This document shows, in pieces, positions 54,642 through 62,896 of a DNA stretch of 64,000 bases. Below the pieces are notes generated by a model. The model ran no database searches. It worked only from the letters and a program-made list of their open reading frames with translations, and had not been told where the DNA came from. This DNA is from Chryseobacterium cheonjiense. GTDB lineage: Bacteria; Bacteroidota; Bacteroidia; Flavobacteriales; Weeksellaceae. Numbering within the stretch: position 1 is the first letter of the stretch; every line of letters starts with the position of its first letter. Location of the stretch: the NCBI RefSeq assembly GCF_012927265.1, contig NZ_JABBGF010000001.1, forward strand, positions 1,796,502-1,860,501. The letters run 5' to 3'. The position numbers and the translations under genes are program-made.

Positions 54642-56057
54642 TTATTCCTGAACTTTATTTTTACGATTGATAAAATAATATACCGGAAGCCCAAGCAAAA
54701 CCATTACGAATCCCGGCCAGGTGTACTGCTGTTTATAGATCAGCAACAGAATACAGAATCCAGTACCGATCAGAAGATAGATAACAGGTGTTAAAGGATA
54801 CAGCCAGGTTTTATAAGGCCTTTCTATTTCCGGTTTTTTAAATCTCAGATAAATAACTCCGAAAACGGTAATCATGTAAAATAATACAATAACAAAAGAA
54901 ATCATATCCAAAAGGTTTCCATACTGGCCGCTTAGACATAATATCGAAGCCCAGATTCCCTGCATCCACAGTGCATTCTCCGGAACTTCATTTTTATTGT
55001 TTCTCTCCGCCTGTCTGAAAAACATTCCGTCTTTGGCCATAGTCTGAAAAACTCTTGCTCCTGCGAGAATCAACCCGTTGTTGCATCCGAAAGTGGAGAC
55101 CATTACAAGGACGGCAATAATGGCAGTACCCGCACTTCCGAAAATAAAGTGTGAAGCTGCTACCGCTACTCTGTCATTTTCTGCAAATGCAATGGAATCT
55201 CTGTCAAGAGCATTCAGGTAAACATAATTAACAGCAATGTATAAGATCATAACGGCTGTTGTTCCGTAGATCATCGATTTAACAACATTTTTTTTAGGAT
55301 TTTCAATTTCTCCCGAGACAAATGTCACACTTTCCCACGCTACGGAGCTGAACACAGAACCCACCATAGCAGCGGCAATTCCTCCAAGAAGAGTCATTCC
55401 TCCGATAGGTTCCCAGCCTTCTTTCAGAAAGTTTCCGAGGCTGTCTTTGTTTAGATTGCTGAAAGATTTGTATTCTAAGCTGAAGTTTTCCGCCAGATGA
55501 GAAATGTCTACCAGGATAAAGCCTGCAGCAATTAATCCCAATAACGCTATAATTTTTGAGCCTGTAAAGATATTCTGCAATAATTTACCGCTTTCTACTC
55601 CTCTTGTATTAATGTAGGTAAGCAAAAGGATAATGGCGATGGCAAGCATCTGAATCCATGTAATTTTAAATTCGCCACTTTGGAAAATTGGGGCTGCATC
55701 GTTGAGAGCCGGAATAAGGTAGGCCGTGAATTTTCCGAATGCCATTGCAACGGCAGCGATGGTACCTGTTTGTATCACTGTGAAGAGCCCCCATCCGTAA
55801 AGGAATCCCATTCTTTTACCAAATATTTCTTTAAGGTAGGTGTATTGTCCGCCCGCTTTCGGAAATAACGCTGAAAGTTCGCCGTAGCTGATAGCCGCAG
55901 CAACCGTCATGATCCCTGTGATGACCCAGACAACAATCATCCAGAAGCCTGACCCGAGGTTACGCATCATGTCTGCGCTGACAATGAAGATTCCGCTTCC
56001 GATCATTGAGCCCATTACCAACATGATGGCGTCCCAAAGTTTTAGTTTTTTCTGCAT
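54642..56057 (-). CDS. APC superfamily amino-acid permease
   Basis: This 471-residue protein has about twelve membrane helices. The first helix contains LGSMIGSGIFIVSADMM, the GSGIF substrate-binding break of the APC fold, and helix 6 is FSSVAWESVTFVSGEIENPKKN. It imports or exchanges amino acids; the LAT/serine-type branch of permeases is the nearest visible group. It is transcribed alone with its own terminator. Confidence 0.9.
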   Translation of the reverse strand: MQKKLKLWDAIMLVMGSMIGSGIFIVSADMMRNLGSGFWMIVVWVITGIMTVAAAISYGELSALFPKAGGQYTYLKEIFGKRMGFLYGWGLFTVIQTGTIAAVAMAFGKFTAYLIPALNDAAPIFQSGEFKITWIQMLAIAIILLLTYINTRGVESGKLLQNIFTGSKIIALLGLIAAGFILVDISHLAENFSLEYKSFSNLNKDSLGNFLKEGWEPIGGMTLLGGIAAAMVGSVFSSVAWESVTFVSGEIENPKKNVVKSMIYGTTAVMILYIAVNYVYLNALDRDSIAFAENDRVAVAASHFIFGSAGTAIIAVLVMVSTFGCNNGLILAGARVFQTMAKDGMFFRQAERNNKNEVPENALWMQGIWASILCLSGQYGNLLDMISFVIVLFYMITVFGVIYLRFKKPEIERPYKTWLYPLTPVIYLLIGTGFCILLLIYKQQYTWPGFVMVLLGLPVYYFINRKNKVQE

Positions 56058-56440
56058 AGTGAAGTATAGGCTTCAAATATAAATAAATATAGAATTAGTT
56101 TTTATTTTGTTTTTGAATTAAGATAAAATATGATTGAAAGGTGTATTTTTTTAAACGCTAAGGGCGCAAGGGTTATTTTAATAATGAGAACCTTATTTTT
56201 GAGCGCAAGGGCACTCTGTTTAGCAAATGATAGCAGTGTATTATGTGGGAATACCTTGGCTCTGTAAAACGCCATTACGAAAGGATTATGCAAGATAATT
56301 GGCTGATTTCTTTGTGGGCGTTACGTTAAAAAAGAATTAAGAAATAGCGAATTAATTGGCTGAAAAGCTAACCTGCATTTTGTCAGTTTACAGCCTTTTT
56401 AAGATTCAGATTTTATTAGTACTTTTGAAAAAAAATCAAT
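56058..56440. other. 383-bp gap between divergent genes
   Basis: The gap contains two copies of a CGCAAGGG word (56153-56171, AACGCTAAGGGCGCAAGGG; 56201-56217) of a dispersed type, and the promoter box TACTTTTG of the DUF4920 gene. No credible gene. Confidence 0.5.
56420..56427 (+). promoter_or_regulatory. -7 promoter box of the DUF4920 gene
   Basis: TACTTTTG, followed by AA, ends 13 nt before the ATG at 56441. Confidence 0.55.
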
Positions 56441-56950
56441 ATGAAATTCAAATCATTATTATTTGCAGTAGCAGTGAGTGTTTCCACTTTTGCTTTTGCA
56501 CAGGAATCAAAAAAATCCGGTCCGCCTGCAGGAAATGCTGTTGTAGGTGATGTTTACGGAGGAGGCGTTGCTTCCAATGCAGAGTCTAAGGCAATTTCCG
56601 TAGATAAATTAAGCAAAAAACTAAAAAAGAGTGACAAAAAAGTGGAGAACGTTGCCGTAAAAGGTAAGGTAACTGATGTATGTGATAAAAAAGGTTGCTG
56701 GCTAACTATCCAGACAGAAGATAATTCTCAGTTTTTCGTAAAAATGAAGGATTATGCATTCTTCGTACCTACTGCATTAAAAGGGAAAAACGTAGTATTA
56801 GAAGGTACTGCCGAAAGAAAAGTAACCTCTGTGGATGAACAGAAGCATTACGCGGAAGATGCTAAAAAACCACAATCCGAAATCGATGCCATCAAAGCTC
56901 CGAAAGAAGAGATCAGGTTTGTTGCCAATGGAATCAAGGTTGTTAACTAA
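56441..56950 (+). CDS. secreted DUF4920 protein
   Basis: This 169-residue protein has a signal peptide (KFKSLLFAVAVSVSTFAFAQ) and then the DUF4920 domain: VKGKVTDVCDKKGCWLTIQTEDN followed by FFVKMKDYAFFVPTALKGK and VVLEGTAERK. The pair of cysteines CDKKGC could hold a metal or a disulfide. The OB-like pattern is shared with periplasmic metal-related proteins. Function unknown. It converges with the M14 gene and shares a terminator. Confidence 0.86.
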   Translation: MKFKSLLFAVAVSVSTFAFAQESKKSGPPAGNAVVGDVYGGGVASNAESKAISVDKLSKKLKKSDKKVENVAVKGKVTDVCDKKGCWLTIQTEDNSQFFVKMKDYAFFVPTALKGKNVVLEGTAERKVTSVDEQKHYAEDAKKPQSEIDAIKAPKEEIRFVANGIKVVN

Positions 56951-56999
56951 GAGTTTCTCTATAATAATAAATCATTTCTGTAAACAGAAGAAAAATCAT

Positions 57000-57038
57000 A
57001 AATGCAAAAGCGGAACCTTCGGTTCCGCTTTTGCATTT
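57000..57038. terminator. bidirectional terminator between DUF4920 and M14 genes
   Basis: AAATGCAAAAGCGGAACC and GGTTCCGCTTTTGCATTT form an 18-bp perfect stem with loop TTC. It lies between convergent genes. Confidence 0.9.
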
Positions 57039-58147
57039 TAATCTTCAATGAGAAAATTTACCTCTGCATCCAATTTAGGATATTTAGTCGGGCAAATAAA
57101 TTTTTTACCGGTACAGTCTATTTCCTTCCATCCTTTGCGCTGTTTTACATCACCTACTTCCATCACAAACGGAACAAAAGAAATTTCATCCATTCCTTCT
57201 TCTTTTACCTCCCGGTATTGAACAGCAATATCCAGCACACATTCATGGTCCGTATTGAGCTTTACATTGCGGTAGATGATATCGTAATGTGTTTCTTTAT
57301 TTTCCGGAATTTCAAGATAAGCTTCCCAACCTTCTGTATCAGAATTTAGCTCAATCATTGTTTTTAATGCATAATAAAAAGCAATAGTATAGTATTTCCG
57401 GGTTCCTGTTCTCGTGTAATCATCTGCAAAATGTCCGCCTTCAAAAAGAATCGTAGGCATTCCGGCTTTGATAAAATTATCGCCCGTAGAAGCAGGGTAA
57501 AATTCATCGGAATACCTTCCGATCTGGTTTGGGATCAGTTCCTTTAAATGAGTATAAATACCGGCTATTACAGCCATACATTTCTTTCTGTTTTCGGTAA
57601 CGGTACGTTCAACATTTTCAGAGGGAGCAAGAAATGAAAGAGTAGCCGGATGAATACCGTCTGTAGTAAAAATCGTTCTCTGCTCGTGAAGGTTCAGTGC
57701 ATAATCATATTTTTTATTTGTAACAGCAGCTTTCAATAATTTGATTTCCTTGCTGGCTTCATTATGGAAATCTCTGTTCAGGTCAATATCTGAGGCATTC
57801 AGCCTGGTCCACCTTTCAGATCCGTCAGGATTGAGCATGAATATAAAGTCGAGTTGTATATTATCAAACAGTTCATCTCTTAAATCAGGAGCCTTATTTA
57901 AAGAAAACAACAAATCGAGCATGGCATGGGTGGCATTCGATTCATTTCCGTGCATCTGCGACCAGGCAAGAACATTAATGTTTCCTTTTCCTATTGTCAA
58001 CTGATAAACCGGTTTTCCCAGATAAGATGTTCCGATCTCCCGAATATAATCGCCGAGATTCTTATGTAGGTACGAAAATAAATTTTCAGGGGAAATATAG
58101 CGATTTGGGAAATCAGGATTTTGCTGATAAATCTGTTCAAAGTTCAT
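57038..58147 (-). CDS. M14 family zinc carboxypeptidase
   Basis: From ATG 58147 (MNFEQIYQQNPDFPNRYIS) this is a 369-residue carboxypeptidase-fold enzyme. The zinc ligands are the His-x-x-Glu of QMHGNESNATHA and the His in ALNLHEQRT; the catalytic glutamate is probably in LFEGGHFAD. No signal peptide is seen, so it may act inside the cell. A start at 58282 would add 45 residues of no family match, and a TAAATTTG box at 58169-58176 sits between, so the short start is right. Confidence 0.87.
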   Translation of the reverse strand: MNFEQIYQQNPDFPNRYISPENLFSYLHKNLGDYIREIGTSYLGKPVYQLTIGKGNINVLAWSQMHGNESNATHAMLDLLFSLNKAPDLRDELFDNIQLDFIFMLNPDGSERWTRLNASDIDLNRDFHNEASKEIKLLKAAVTNKKYDYALNLHEQRTIFTTDGIHPATLSFLAPSENVERTVTENRKKCMAVIAGIYTHLKELIPNQIGRYSDEFYPASTGDNFIKAGMPTILFEGGHFADDYTRTGTRKYYTIAFYYALKTMIELNSDTEGWEAYLEIPENKETHYDIIYRNVKLNTDHECVLDIAVQYREVKEEGMDEISFVPFVMEVGDVKQRKGWKEIDCTGKKFICPTKYPKLDAEVNFLIED

Positions 58148-58168
58148 TGTGTAATAATTTACAAGAGT

Positions 58169-58176
58169 CAAATTTA
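58169..58176 (-). promoter_or_regulatory. -7 promoter box of the M14 gene
   Basis: TAAATTTG on the minus strand ends 21 nt before ATG 58147. Confidence 0.6.
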
Positions 58177-58245
58177 GCCATTTTTTATTAGAAAATAAAA
58201 TTAACATATGTAACATAGTTAAACAGTGTAAATTGACAGTTTGTC

Positions 58246-58266
58246 TGTGGATAAAATTGTGGATTA
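58246..58266 (-). promoter_or_regulatory. pair of DnaA-box-like sites
   Basis: TGTGGATAA (exact reverse complement of TTATCCACA) and TGTGGATTA lie 12 bp apart, start to start. Function as DnaA sites is inferred. Confidence 0.5.
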
Positions 58267-58885
58267 ACAATAATTTAATCACTTAGTATTAAAATATTTA
58301 AAATCATAAATTTACAACATTTAATTAAACTTTAATTTTAAAATTACTTTAAGTAATAAAAAGTATAGTTATCTACATTTGGGCGTAATTCTCTTAAACA
58401 AGTTAAGCTGTGGAAAAAAATAAAAATACAGCAATATACAAATGTTAATTGTTGATAATTTAGAAATTTTAAATCAATTTTTTCTTGAGATTTAATGACA
58501 TTTTAAAAATGTAAATTAAATAGGCAATAGAAAAAGTTTATCGTATCTTGTTTTGATGCAGATATGCAAAATCTCTTTAATAATAGTATCTAACCACTGC
58601 TTTCTACATCTAAAAGAGCTATAAAAATATACTTATTACGTTTAATCAGATATTTACCTGCTTCTACTCTATTCTTGTCGATTAACAGAATAAAAACACT
58701 GCTATTAACGATGAATACTAAGATATCTATCATCACAAAACCGGAGTTTTATCATTAAAGAGTTTACTTAATGTATTACTTTAAGTAAAACGTTCTGAAG
58801 GAGCATATGTGGAAAATTTGTTAAATAATAATTCTTGCATCTAATTAGTATAAATATAATATACTGAAAATCAGACATATATTAA

Positions 58886-58966
58886 TTTACAGTTGTATAC
58901 TAATAAATCATATTCTTATTTACATTTGTATTTGTCAATTGTAAATTTTATTTTTACATTTGTAAA
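58886..58966 (+). promoter_or_regulatory. three phased TTTACAnnTGTA operators ahead of the XRE gene
   Basis: TTTACAGTTGTA (58886), TTTACATTTGTA (58919) and the perfect palindrome TTTACATTTGTAAA (58953-58966) are spaced 33 and 34 bp, about three helical turns. The last covers the promoter box TACATTTG (58955-58962). They fit auto-control by the regulator encoded next. Confidence 0.6.
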
Positions 58967-58987
58967 GTGACTGAAACGCTTATTTTT

Positions 58988-59536
58988 ATGAGTTTAAATG
59001 AAAGAATTTCCAAGGTTATCGAATATTCAGGATTGACGCCTTCTGAGTTTGCCGATGAAATCGATGTACAGCGCTCTTCTATTTCGCATGTAACTTCCGG
59101 AAGAAATAAACCTTCCCTGGAATTTATTATTAAAATAAAATCCCGGTTTCCTGAAATTCTTTGGGACTGGCTTGTAACCGGTGAAGGTCAGATGCTGAAA
59201 TCGGATTTACGGGAAATTGATGAAACAGAAACTAAAGTACCTGATATTACTGAGGAAGAAAAATCTAAACCAACCTCACTTCCCGATCTTTTTACCATGA
59301 TGAACGATGATGAAGATTTTGGTGCGGAAGAAAGTGAAATAGAGACTCCACCACAAATTCCCACAGAATCGTTTACAGCGTATCAAAGTAAAGCTGAAGA
59401 GAAAATATCCGATTCTCAGCGATTAGAAAATTATATTCCTGCAAATACGATTCAATCATCTGAAAACAAAGGCGTTGCAATAAAACGTATTGTTATTTTT
59501 TACGAAAACGGTAAATTTGAGAGTTTTGAACCTTAA
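58988..59536 (+). CDS. XRE-family helix-turn-helix regulator
   Basis: From ATG 58988 (MSLNERISKVIEYSGLTPSEFADEIDVQRSSISHVTSGR) this is a 182-residue protein with an N-terminal Cro/CI-type helix-turn-helix and an acidic C-terminal half with no recognised fold. A GTG at 58967 would sit at or before the expected transcript start, given the TACATTTG box ending at 58962, so it is rejected. Three operator-like palindromes upstream suggest self-regulation. Its target beyond itself is unknown. It converges with the proline dehydrogenase gene. Confidence 0.86.
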   Translation: MSLNERISKVIEYSGLTPSEFADEIDVQRSSISHVTSGRNKPSLEFIIKIKSRFPEILWDWLVTGEGQMLKSDLREIDETETKVPDITEEEKSKPTSLPDLFTMMNDDEDFGAEESEIETPPQIPTESFTAYQSKAEEKISDSQRLENYIPANTIQSSENKGVAIKRIVIFYENGKFESFEP

Positions 59537-59550
59537 GCTGCAAATTTTAT

Positions 59551-59590
59551 ATAAAAAAAGCCTTACAAAATGATGTAAGACTTTCTATTT
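59551..59590. terminator. hairpin between convergent XRE and proline dehydrogenase genes
   Basis: AAAGCCTTACA and TGTAAGACTTT pair with one mismatch and a 6-nt loop; A- and T-runs flank both sides. Confidence 0.6.
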
Positions 59591-59604
59591 TACAAAAGAG
59601 AAAT

Positions 59605-60774
59605 TTATTTGTTCTTTCTTCTTTCAAGTTCTTTTTTAATAAGTCCGAGTTCTCTTCCGGTCTGTCCGGCTACGGAAGTATTTTCCTGTGCTCTCCTTGT
59701 AAGGTAAGGAACGACATCTTTTACAGGGCCGTAAGGAAGATATTTGGCAACATTATAACCTTTATCAGATAGATAGAATGTAATGTTATCACTCATCCCG
59801 TATAACTGTCCGAAATAGACGTGATTATTGCTGTTTTCAAGGCTTTTCGCCTTCATTTTGTCCATCACAAGTTCAGAGGAGATTTCGTTATGGGTCCCAA
59901 AAAATGTGGAAACTTTATCAAGGTGATTCATCACAAAATCAATTCCGGCATTGTAATTTTTATCCGACGCTTCTTTAGTCGGCTGAATCGGATCATGGTA
60001 TCCTTTCTCAGCAGCTCTGGCTCTTTCTTTTTCCATGTAAGCACCGCGAACGATCTTGTAGCCGATAAAATACCCTTTCGCTCTTGCTCTCTGTACATGC
60101 TCTTCCATATACTCAAGCCTTCCGGTACGGTACATCTGAATGGTGTTCCAAACGATAGGTTTTTCCTGATTATATTTCTCCATCATCTCTTCACAAAGCT
60201 GGTCGGCAGCATCCTGCATCCATGTTTCCTCCGCATCTACCATTACTTTTTTGTCATTTTCGTGACATAATTTACATACTTCATCAAACCTTCTGACTAC
60301 TCTTTCCCATTCTTCTTTCTGGCTGGTAGTAAGTTCGGCATTCTTTCCAACCGCTTCATACAAATCAATTCTTCCAAAAGCAGTAGGTTTAAATACAATA
60401 AAAGGAATGGCAGGATTTCCCACAGAAAATTTTACGATATCTTTAATCTCTGTACAGACTGCATCAAAGGTTTTTTCATCTTCTTTGCCCTCAATAGAAT
60501 AGTCGAAAATACTTCCTACACCTCTTTTGAAAAGCTGTTTCACTACTTTCATACTTTCTTCCCGGGTTTCGCCGCCGCAAAACTGCTCAAACAAGGTTTT
60601 TTTTACGATTCCGGTTACGAAAGGAAAATTGTTGTGAACGGTGAAATTAAGAAGAGAAGTTCCTACTTTTGTGAGTGAAGGCTGCTCAATCATCTTGAAC
60701 ATCCAATACGCTTTTCTTAACTGTGTATCAGATTTATCTGCAAATGCGATTTTAGTATCGTTAAAAATGGGCAT
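59605..60774 (-). CDS. proline dehydrogenase
   Basis: This 389-residue FAD enzyme oxidises proline to pyrroline-5-carboxylate. It has the PRODH barrel with MVDAEETWMQDAADQL, IGYKIVRGAYMEKERARA (the lysine-arginine flavin site), FFGTHNEISSELVM and a C-terminal YLPYGPVKDVVPYLTRRAQENTSV with the two arginines that bind the proline carboxylate. It is monofunctional; the P5C dehydrogenase of PutA is absent. A TACCTTTG promoter box lies 23 nt upstream. Confidence 0.93.
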   Translation of the reverse strand: MPIFNDTKIAFADKSDTQLRKAYWMFKMIEQPSLTKVGTSLLNFTVHNNFPFVTGIVKKTLFEQFCGGETREESMKVVKQLFKRGVGSIFDYSIEGKEDEKTFDAVCTEIKDIVKFSVGNPAIPFIVFKPTAFGRIDLYEAVGKNAELTTSQKEEWERVVRRFDEVCKLCHENDKKVMVDAEETWMQDAADQLCEEMMEKYNQEKPIVWNTIQMYRTGRLEYMEEHVQRARAKGYFIGYKIVRGAYMEKERARAAEKGYHDPIQPTKEASDKNYNAGIDFVMNHLDKVSTFFGTHNEISSELVMDKMKAKSLENSNNHVYFGQLYGMSDNITFYLSDKGYNVAKYLPYGPVKDVVPYLTRRAQENTSVAGQTGRELGLIKKELERRKNK

Positions 60775-60797
60775 TACTTATATAATTTAAGGTTCTG

Positions 60798-60805
60798 CAA
60801 AGGTA
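60798..60805 (-). promoter_or_regulatory. -7 promoter box of the proline dehydrogenase gene
   Basis: TACCTTTG, followed by CA on the minus strand, ends 23 nt before the ATG at 60774. Confidence 0.6.
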
Positions 60806-60838
60806 AGAATAACCGCAGGTTTTTTAAAGAAATTTTTC

Positions 60839-61768
60839 CTACAATTTGCCCTCCAATCCGCTCAGCAGCATGGCTATAATTCCTGCAAAAACCCAAAATC
60901 TGAGAATATTGATGATAAAAAAATTGTTCCTTCTGGAATGGCTGATAATCAAATAAATACACAGAATGAAAATAAAAAGGCCTGCAGCAAAATAATATGC
61001 CATAAATCCTGCAATTCCCGTTCGAAGAATCAATTTCATCGAAACAGCCATCGTAATCATCAGCAATGAAACAATGATTGCATCTGCCGTTTTATTACCA
61101 AAATAATTGGGGATCGTTGTATAACCAAATGCTTTATCCACGCTTTTTGTAAGAGTATCTTTCACAATATCAATGCATAATAAGATAAGGAAAAGAAATA
61201 CAGCCATCAGGAGAACTTTCTTTGAAAATGTTTCATAATATACCATCATTCCAAAAAAAGGATATAGGGTAAGGCTGACGAAAGTAAGGTTATTGAGAAT
61301 TAAAATACGGCTCAGCTTGTGGCTGTAGAACCACATAAAAAACTGATAAACAATAAAAAAAATAAATACATTATGAGAAATCATCCATGCAACGCCTAAA
61401 GAAATCACACTCAAAGCAAGATAAGCGTAAAGGAAATATTTCTGCTTGATAAAACTCTGAATCCTTGTCCTGAAAGGTTTTACAATATGATCTTTTTCAA
61501 AATCATAAAACTGATTGATAATGCCTCCCGCCAGAATGGTAACTACAGTACAGAAAATAATACCATGAACTTTAAAATCAAAGACAAATTTCCTGAAGCT
61601 CTCATCCTGATTAAAGAGGAAGAATGTTGAAACATACAATGCTAATGTAAGGAGTGCCGCAACAAAAAAGCGAGCTCCCAAAAGAAAGCCCACAAATTGT
61701 GAAAATCTGTAAATAAGAGATTTTTTAGTATGATTTTTCTCTTGGAAATTTTCTTTTTCAGAATTCAT
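60839..61768 (-). CDS. UbiA-family prenyltransferase
   Basis: From ATG 61768 (MNSEKENFQEKNHTKKS) this is a 309-residue membrane prenyltransferase with about nine helices. The first Asp-rich motif is NQFYDFEKDHIVKPFRTR (NxxxDxxxD) and the second is CIDIVKDTLTKSVDKAFG, both on the cytoplasmic side and magnesium-binding. It joins an isoprenoid diphosphate to an acceptor, which is unknown here. The upstream start 61816 would overlap the GHMP kinase gene by 38 bp; from 61768 the gap is 10 bp. Its coupling to an isoprenoid-pathway kinase supports a lipid role. Confidence 0.87.
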   Translation of the reverse strand: MNSEKENFQEKNHTKKSLIYRFSQFVGFLLGARFFVAALLTLALYVSTFFLFNQDESFRKFVFDFKVHGIIFCTVVTILAGGIINQFYDFEKDHIVKPFRTRIQSFIKQKYFLYAYLALSVISLGVAWMISHNVFIFFIVYQFFMWFYSHKLSRILILNNLTFVSLTLYPFFGMMVYYETFSKKVLLMAVFLFLILLCIDIVKDTLTKSVDKAFGYTTIPNYFGNKTADAIIVSLLMITMAVSMKLILRTGIAGFMAYYFAAGLFIFILCIYLIISHSRRNNFFIINILRFWVFAGIIAMLLSGLEGKL

Positions 61769-61778
61769 TTCCGGTTGT

Positions 61779-62705
61779 TTAGAATCTGTATATGACTTCT
61801 TTATTGAAGCCGTCAAGCATTTTTTCCGCTTTTTCGTAATCTTTGGTAAAGCCTAAAATATAGCCTCCACCACCGCTTCCGCAGAGTTTTAGATAATAAG
61901 CATTAGAATCAAGACCTTTTTTCCAAACGTTAAATAAACTTTCGGGAATCATTGGTCTGAAATGTTCATAAGCCCAATGGGAAAGCTTTTTAAGATTTCT
62001 GAAGAAAGGATTCATATCTTTTTTTAGGAAAGCATCAATACATGCATTGTTGTAGCGTATAAATTCCTCTTTCAGAGTTTTTCTGAATCCTTCGGTTTTC
62101 ATTTTCTCAAAGAAAATCTGAACCATAGGCCCGGTTTCTCCGGTCATTCCGGAATCAATAAGGAAGATAGCACCTTTTCCGGCTTCGCTTGCAGGAATTG
62201 CCACTTTATCAACACTTTCTTTGCTTTCGATTAAAATCGGAAGATTCATATAACAGATAAGGGGATCAATTCCGGAACTTTTTCCGTGAAAATAGCTTTC
62301 CATCAATCCAAAAACATGTCTAAGACTTTTCAGTTCATCTTTGGAAATATTTTCAGGTTCATGTTTTGAGATTGAATATCGCTCAAAAATAGCGGCAACC
62401 AATGCGCCTGAGCTTCCGATTCCATATCCCTGAGGGATATTGCTATCGAAGAATAACCCGGAAGAAATTTCTTCTTTAAACTTTGAAACATTGAGTTCAA
62501 AATTTTCGGGAAGCTTCAGATCTTCAAGATATTCAGCGTATTTGTGTAAATGTTCATTAGATTTTTTTTCAAATTCGGAATCTAATGATGAGAACTTGAG
62601 GGTACCTTTATAGAAGCTATAAGGTAATGTCAAACCTTGGGAATCTTCAATGATTCCGTATTCTCCGAACAAAAGAATTTTTGCGTAAAATAATGGGTTT
62701 GTCAT
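61779..62705 (-). CDS. GHMP kinase, probable mevalonate kinase
   Basis: This 308-residue kinase has the three GHMP motifs: an N-terminal KILLFGEYGIIEDSQGL, the ATP-loop PQGYGIGSSGALVAAIFERY (Pro-x3-Gly-x-Gly-Ser-Ser-Gly) and the C-terminal KLCGSGGGGYILGF. The opening and the HGKSSGIDPLI segment point to mevalonate kinase; flavobacteria of this group use the mevalonate route for isoprenoids. It is followed by a UbiA prenyltransferase gene. A TACATTTG promoter box lies 21 nt upstream. Confidence 0.85.
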   Translation of the reverse strand: MTNPLFYAKILLFGEYGIIEDSQGLTLPYSFYKGTLKFSSLDSEFEKKSNEHLHKYAEYLEDLKLPENFELNVSKFKEEISSGLFFDSNIPQGYGIGSSGALVAAIFERYSISKHEPENISKDELKSLRHVFGLMESYFHGKSSGIDPLICYMNLPILIESKESVDKVAIPASEAGKGAIFLIDSGMTGETGPMVQIFFEKMKTEGFRKTLKEEFIRYNNACIDAFLKKDMNPFFRNLKKLSHWAYEHFRPMIPESLFNVWKKGLDSNAYYLKLCGSGGGGYILGFTKDYEKAEKMLDGFNKEVIYRF

Positions 62706-62726
62706 TTAGTTTAATAAATTTTTTTG

Positions 62727-62734
62727 CAAATGTA
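62727..62734 (-). promoter_or_regulatory. -7 promoter box of the GHMP kinase-UbiA pair
   Basis: TACATTTG, followed by CA on the minus strand, ends 21 nt before the ATG at 62705. Confidence 0.6.
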
Positions 62735-62845
62735 AAATTATTCTCCTGAATATAAGCAAAACCTGAGCCGAATTCTGATGTTTTTTAACATTCGTTATCA
62801 GTATTGATTTTTAAAATATTAAAAAAATCGGTTTCTTATCTTAAA

Positions 62846-62876
62846 GTTAATAAAAAAGCCTGAAATAATCAGGCTT
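62846..62876 (-). terminator. terminator of the T9SS metalloprotease gene
   Basis: AAGCCTGA and TCAGGCTT form an 8-bp stem with a 5-nt loop, followed by TTTT on the minus strand. Confidence 0.8.
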
Positions 62877-62896
62877 ATATTATAAAATATTTAAAA

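Larger units (their letters stand above)
58148..58987. other. 840-bp gene-free AT-rich region, candidate origin or control region
   Basis: No ORF is credible here. Six DnaA-box-like 9-mers are present: TGTGGATAA (58246, exact), TGTGGATTA (58258), TTATCTACA (58369), TGTGGAAAA (58409 and 58808) and TGTTGATAA (58450); five have the same orientation. The 14-mer ATTACTTTAAGTAA occurs at 58343 and 58775. Three TTTACAnnTGTA operators are at the right end. AT-rich stretches (for example 58281-58345) could melt. dnaA is not in this window. Confidence 0.5.

Noticed and set aside
58967..58987. GTG start for the XRE regulator
   Set aside because: It lies 5 nt after the TACATTTG box, at or before the expected transcript start.
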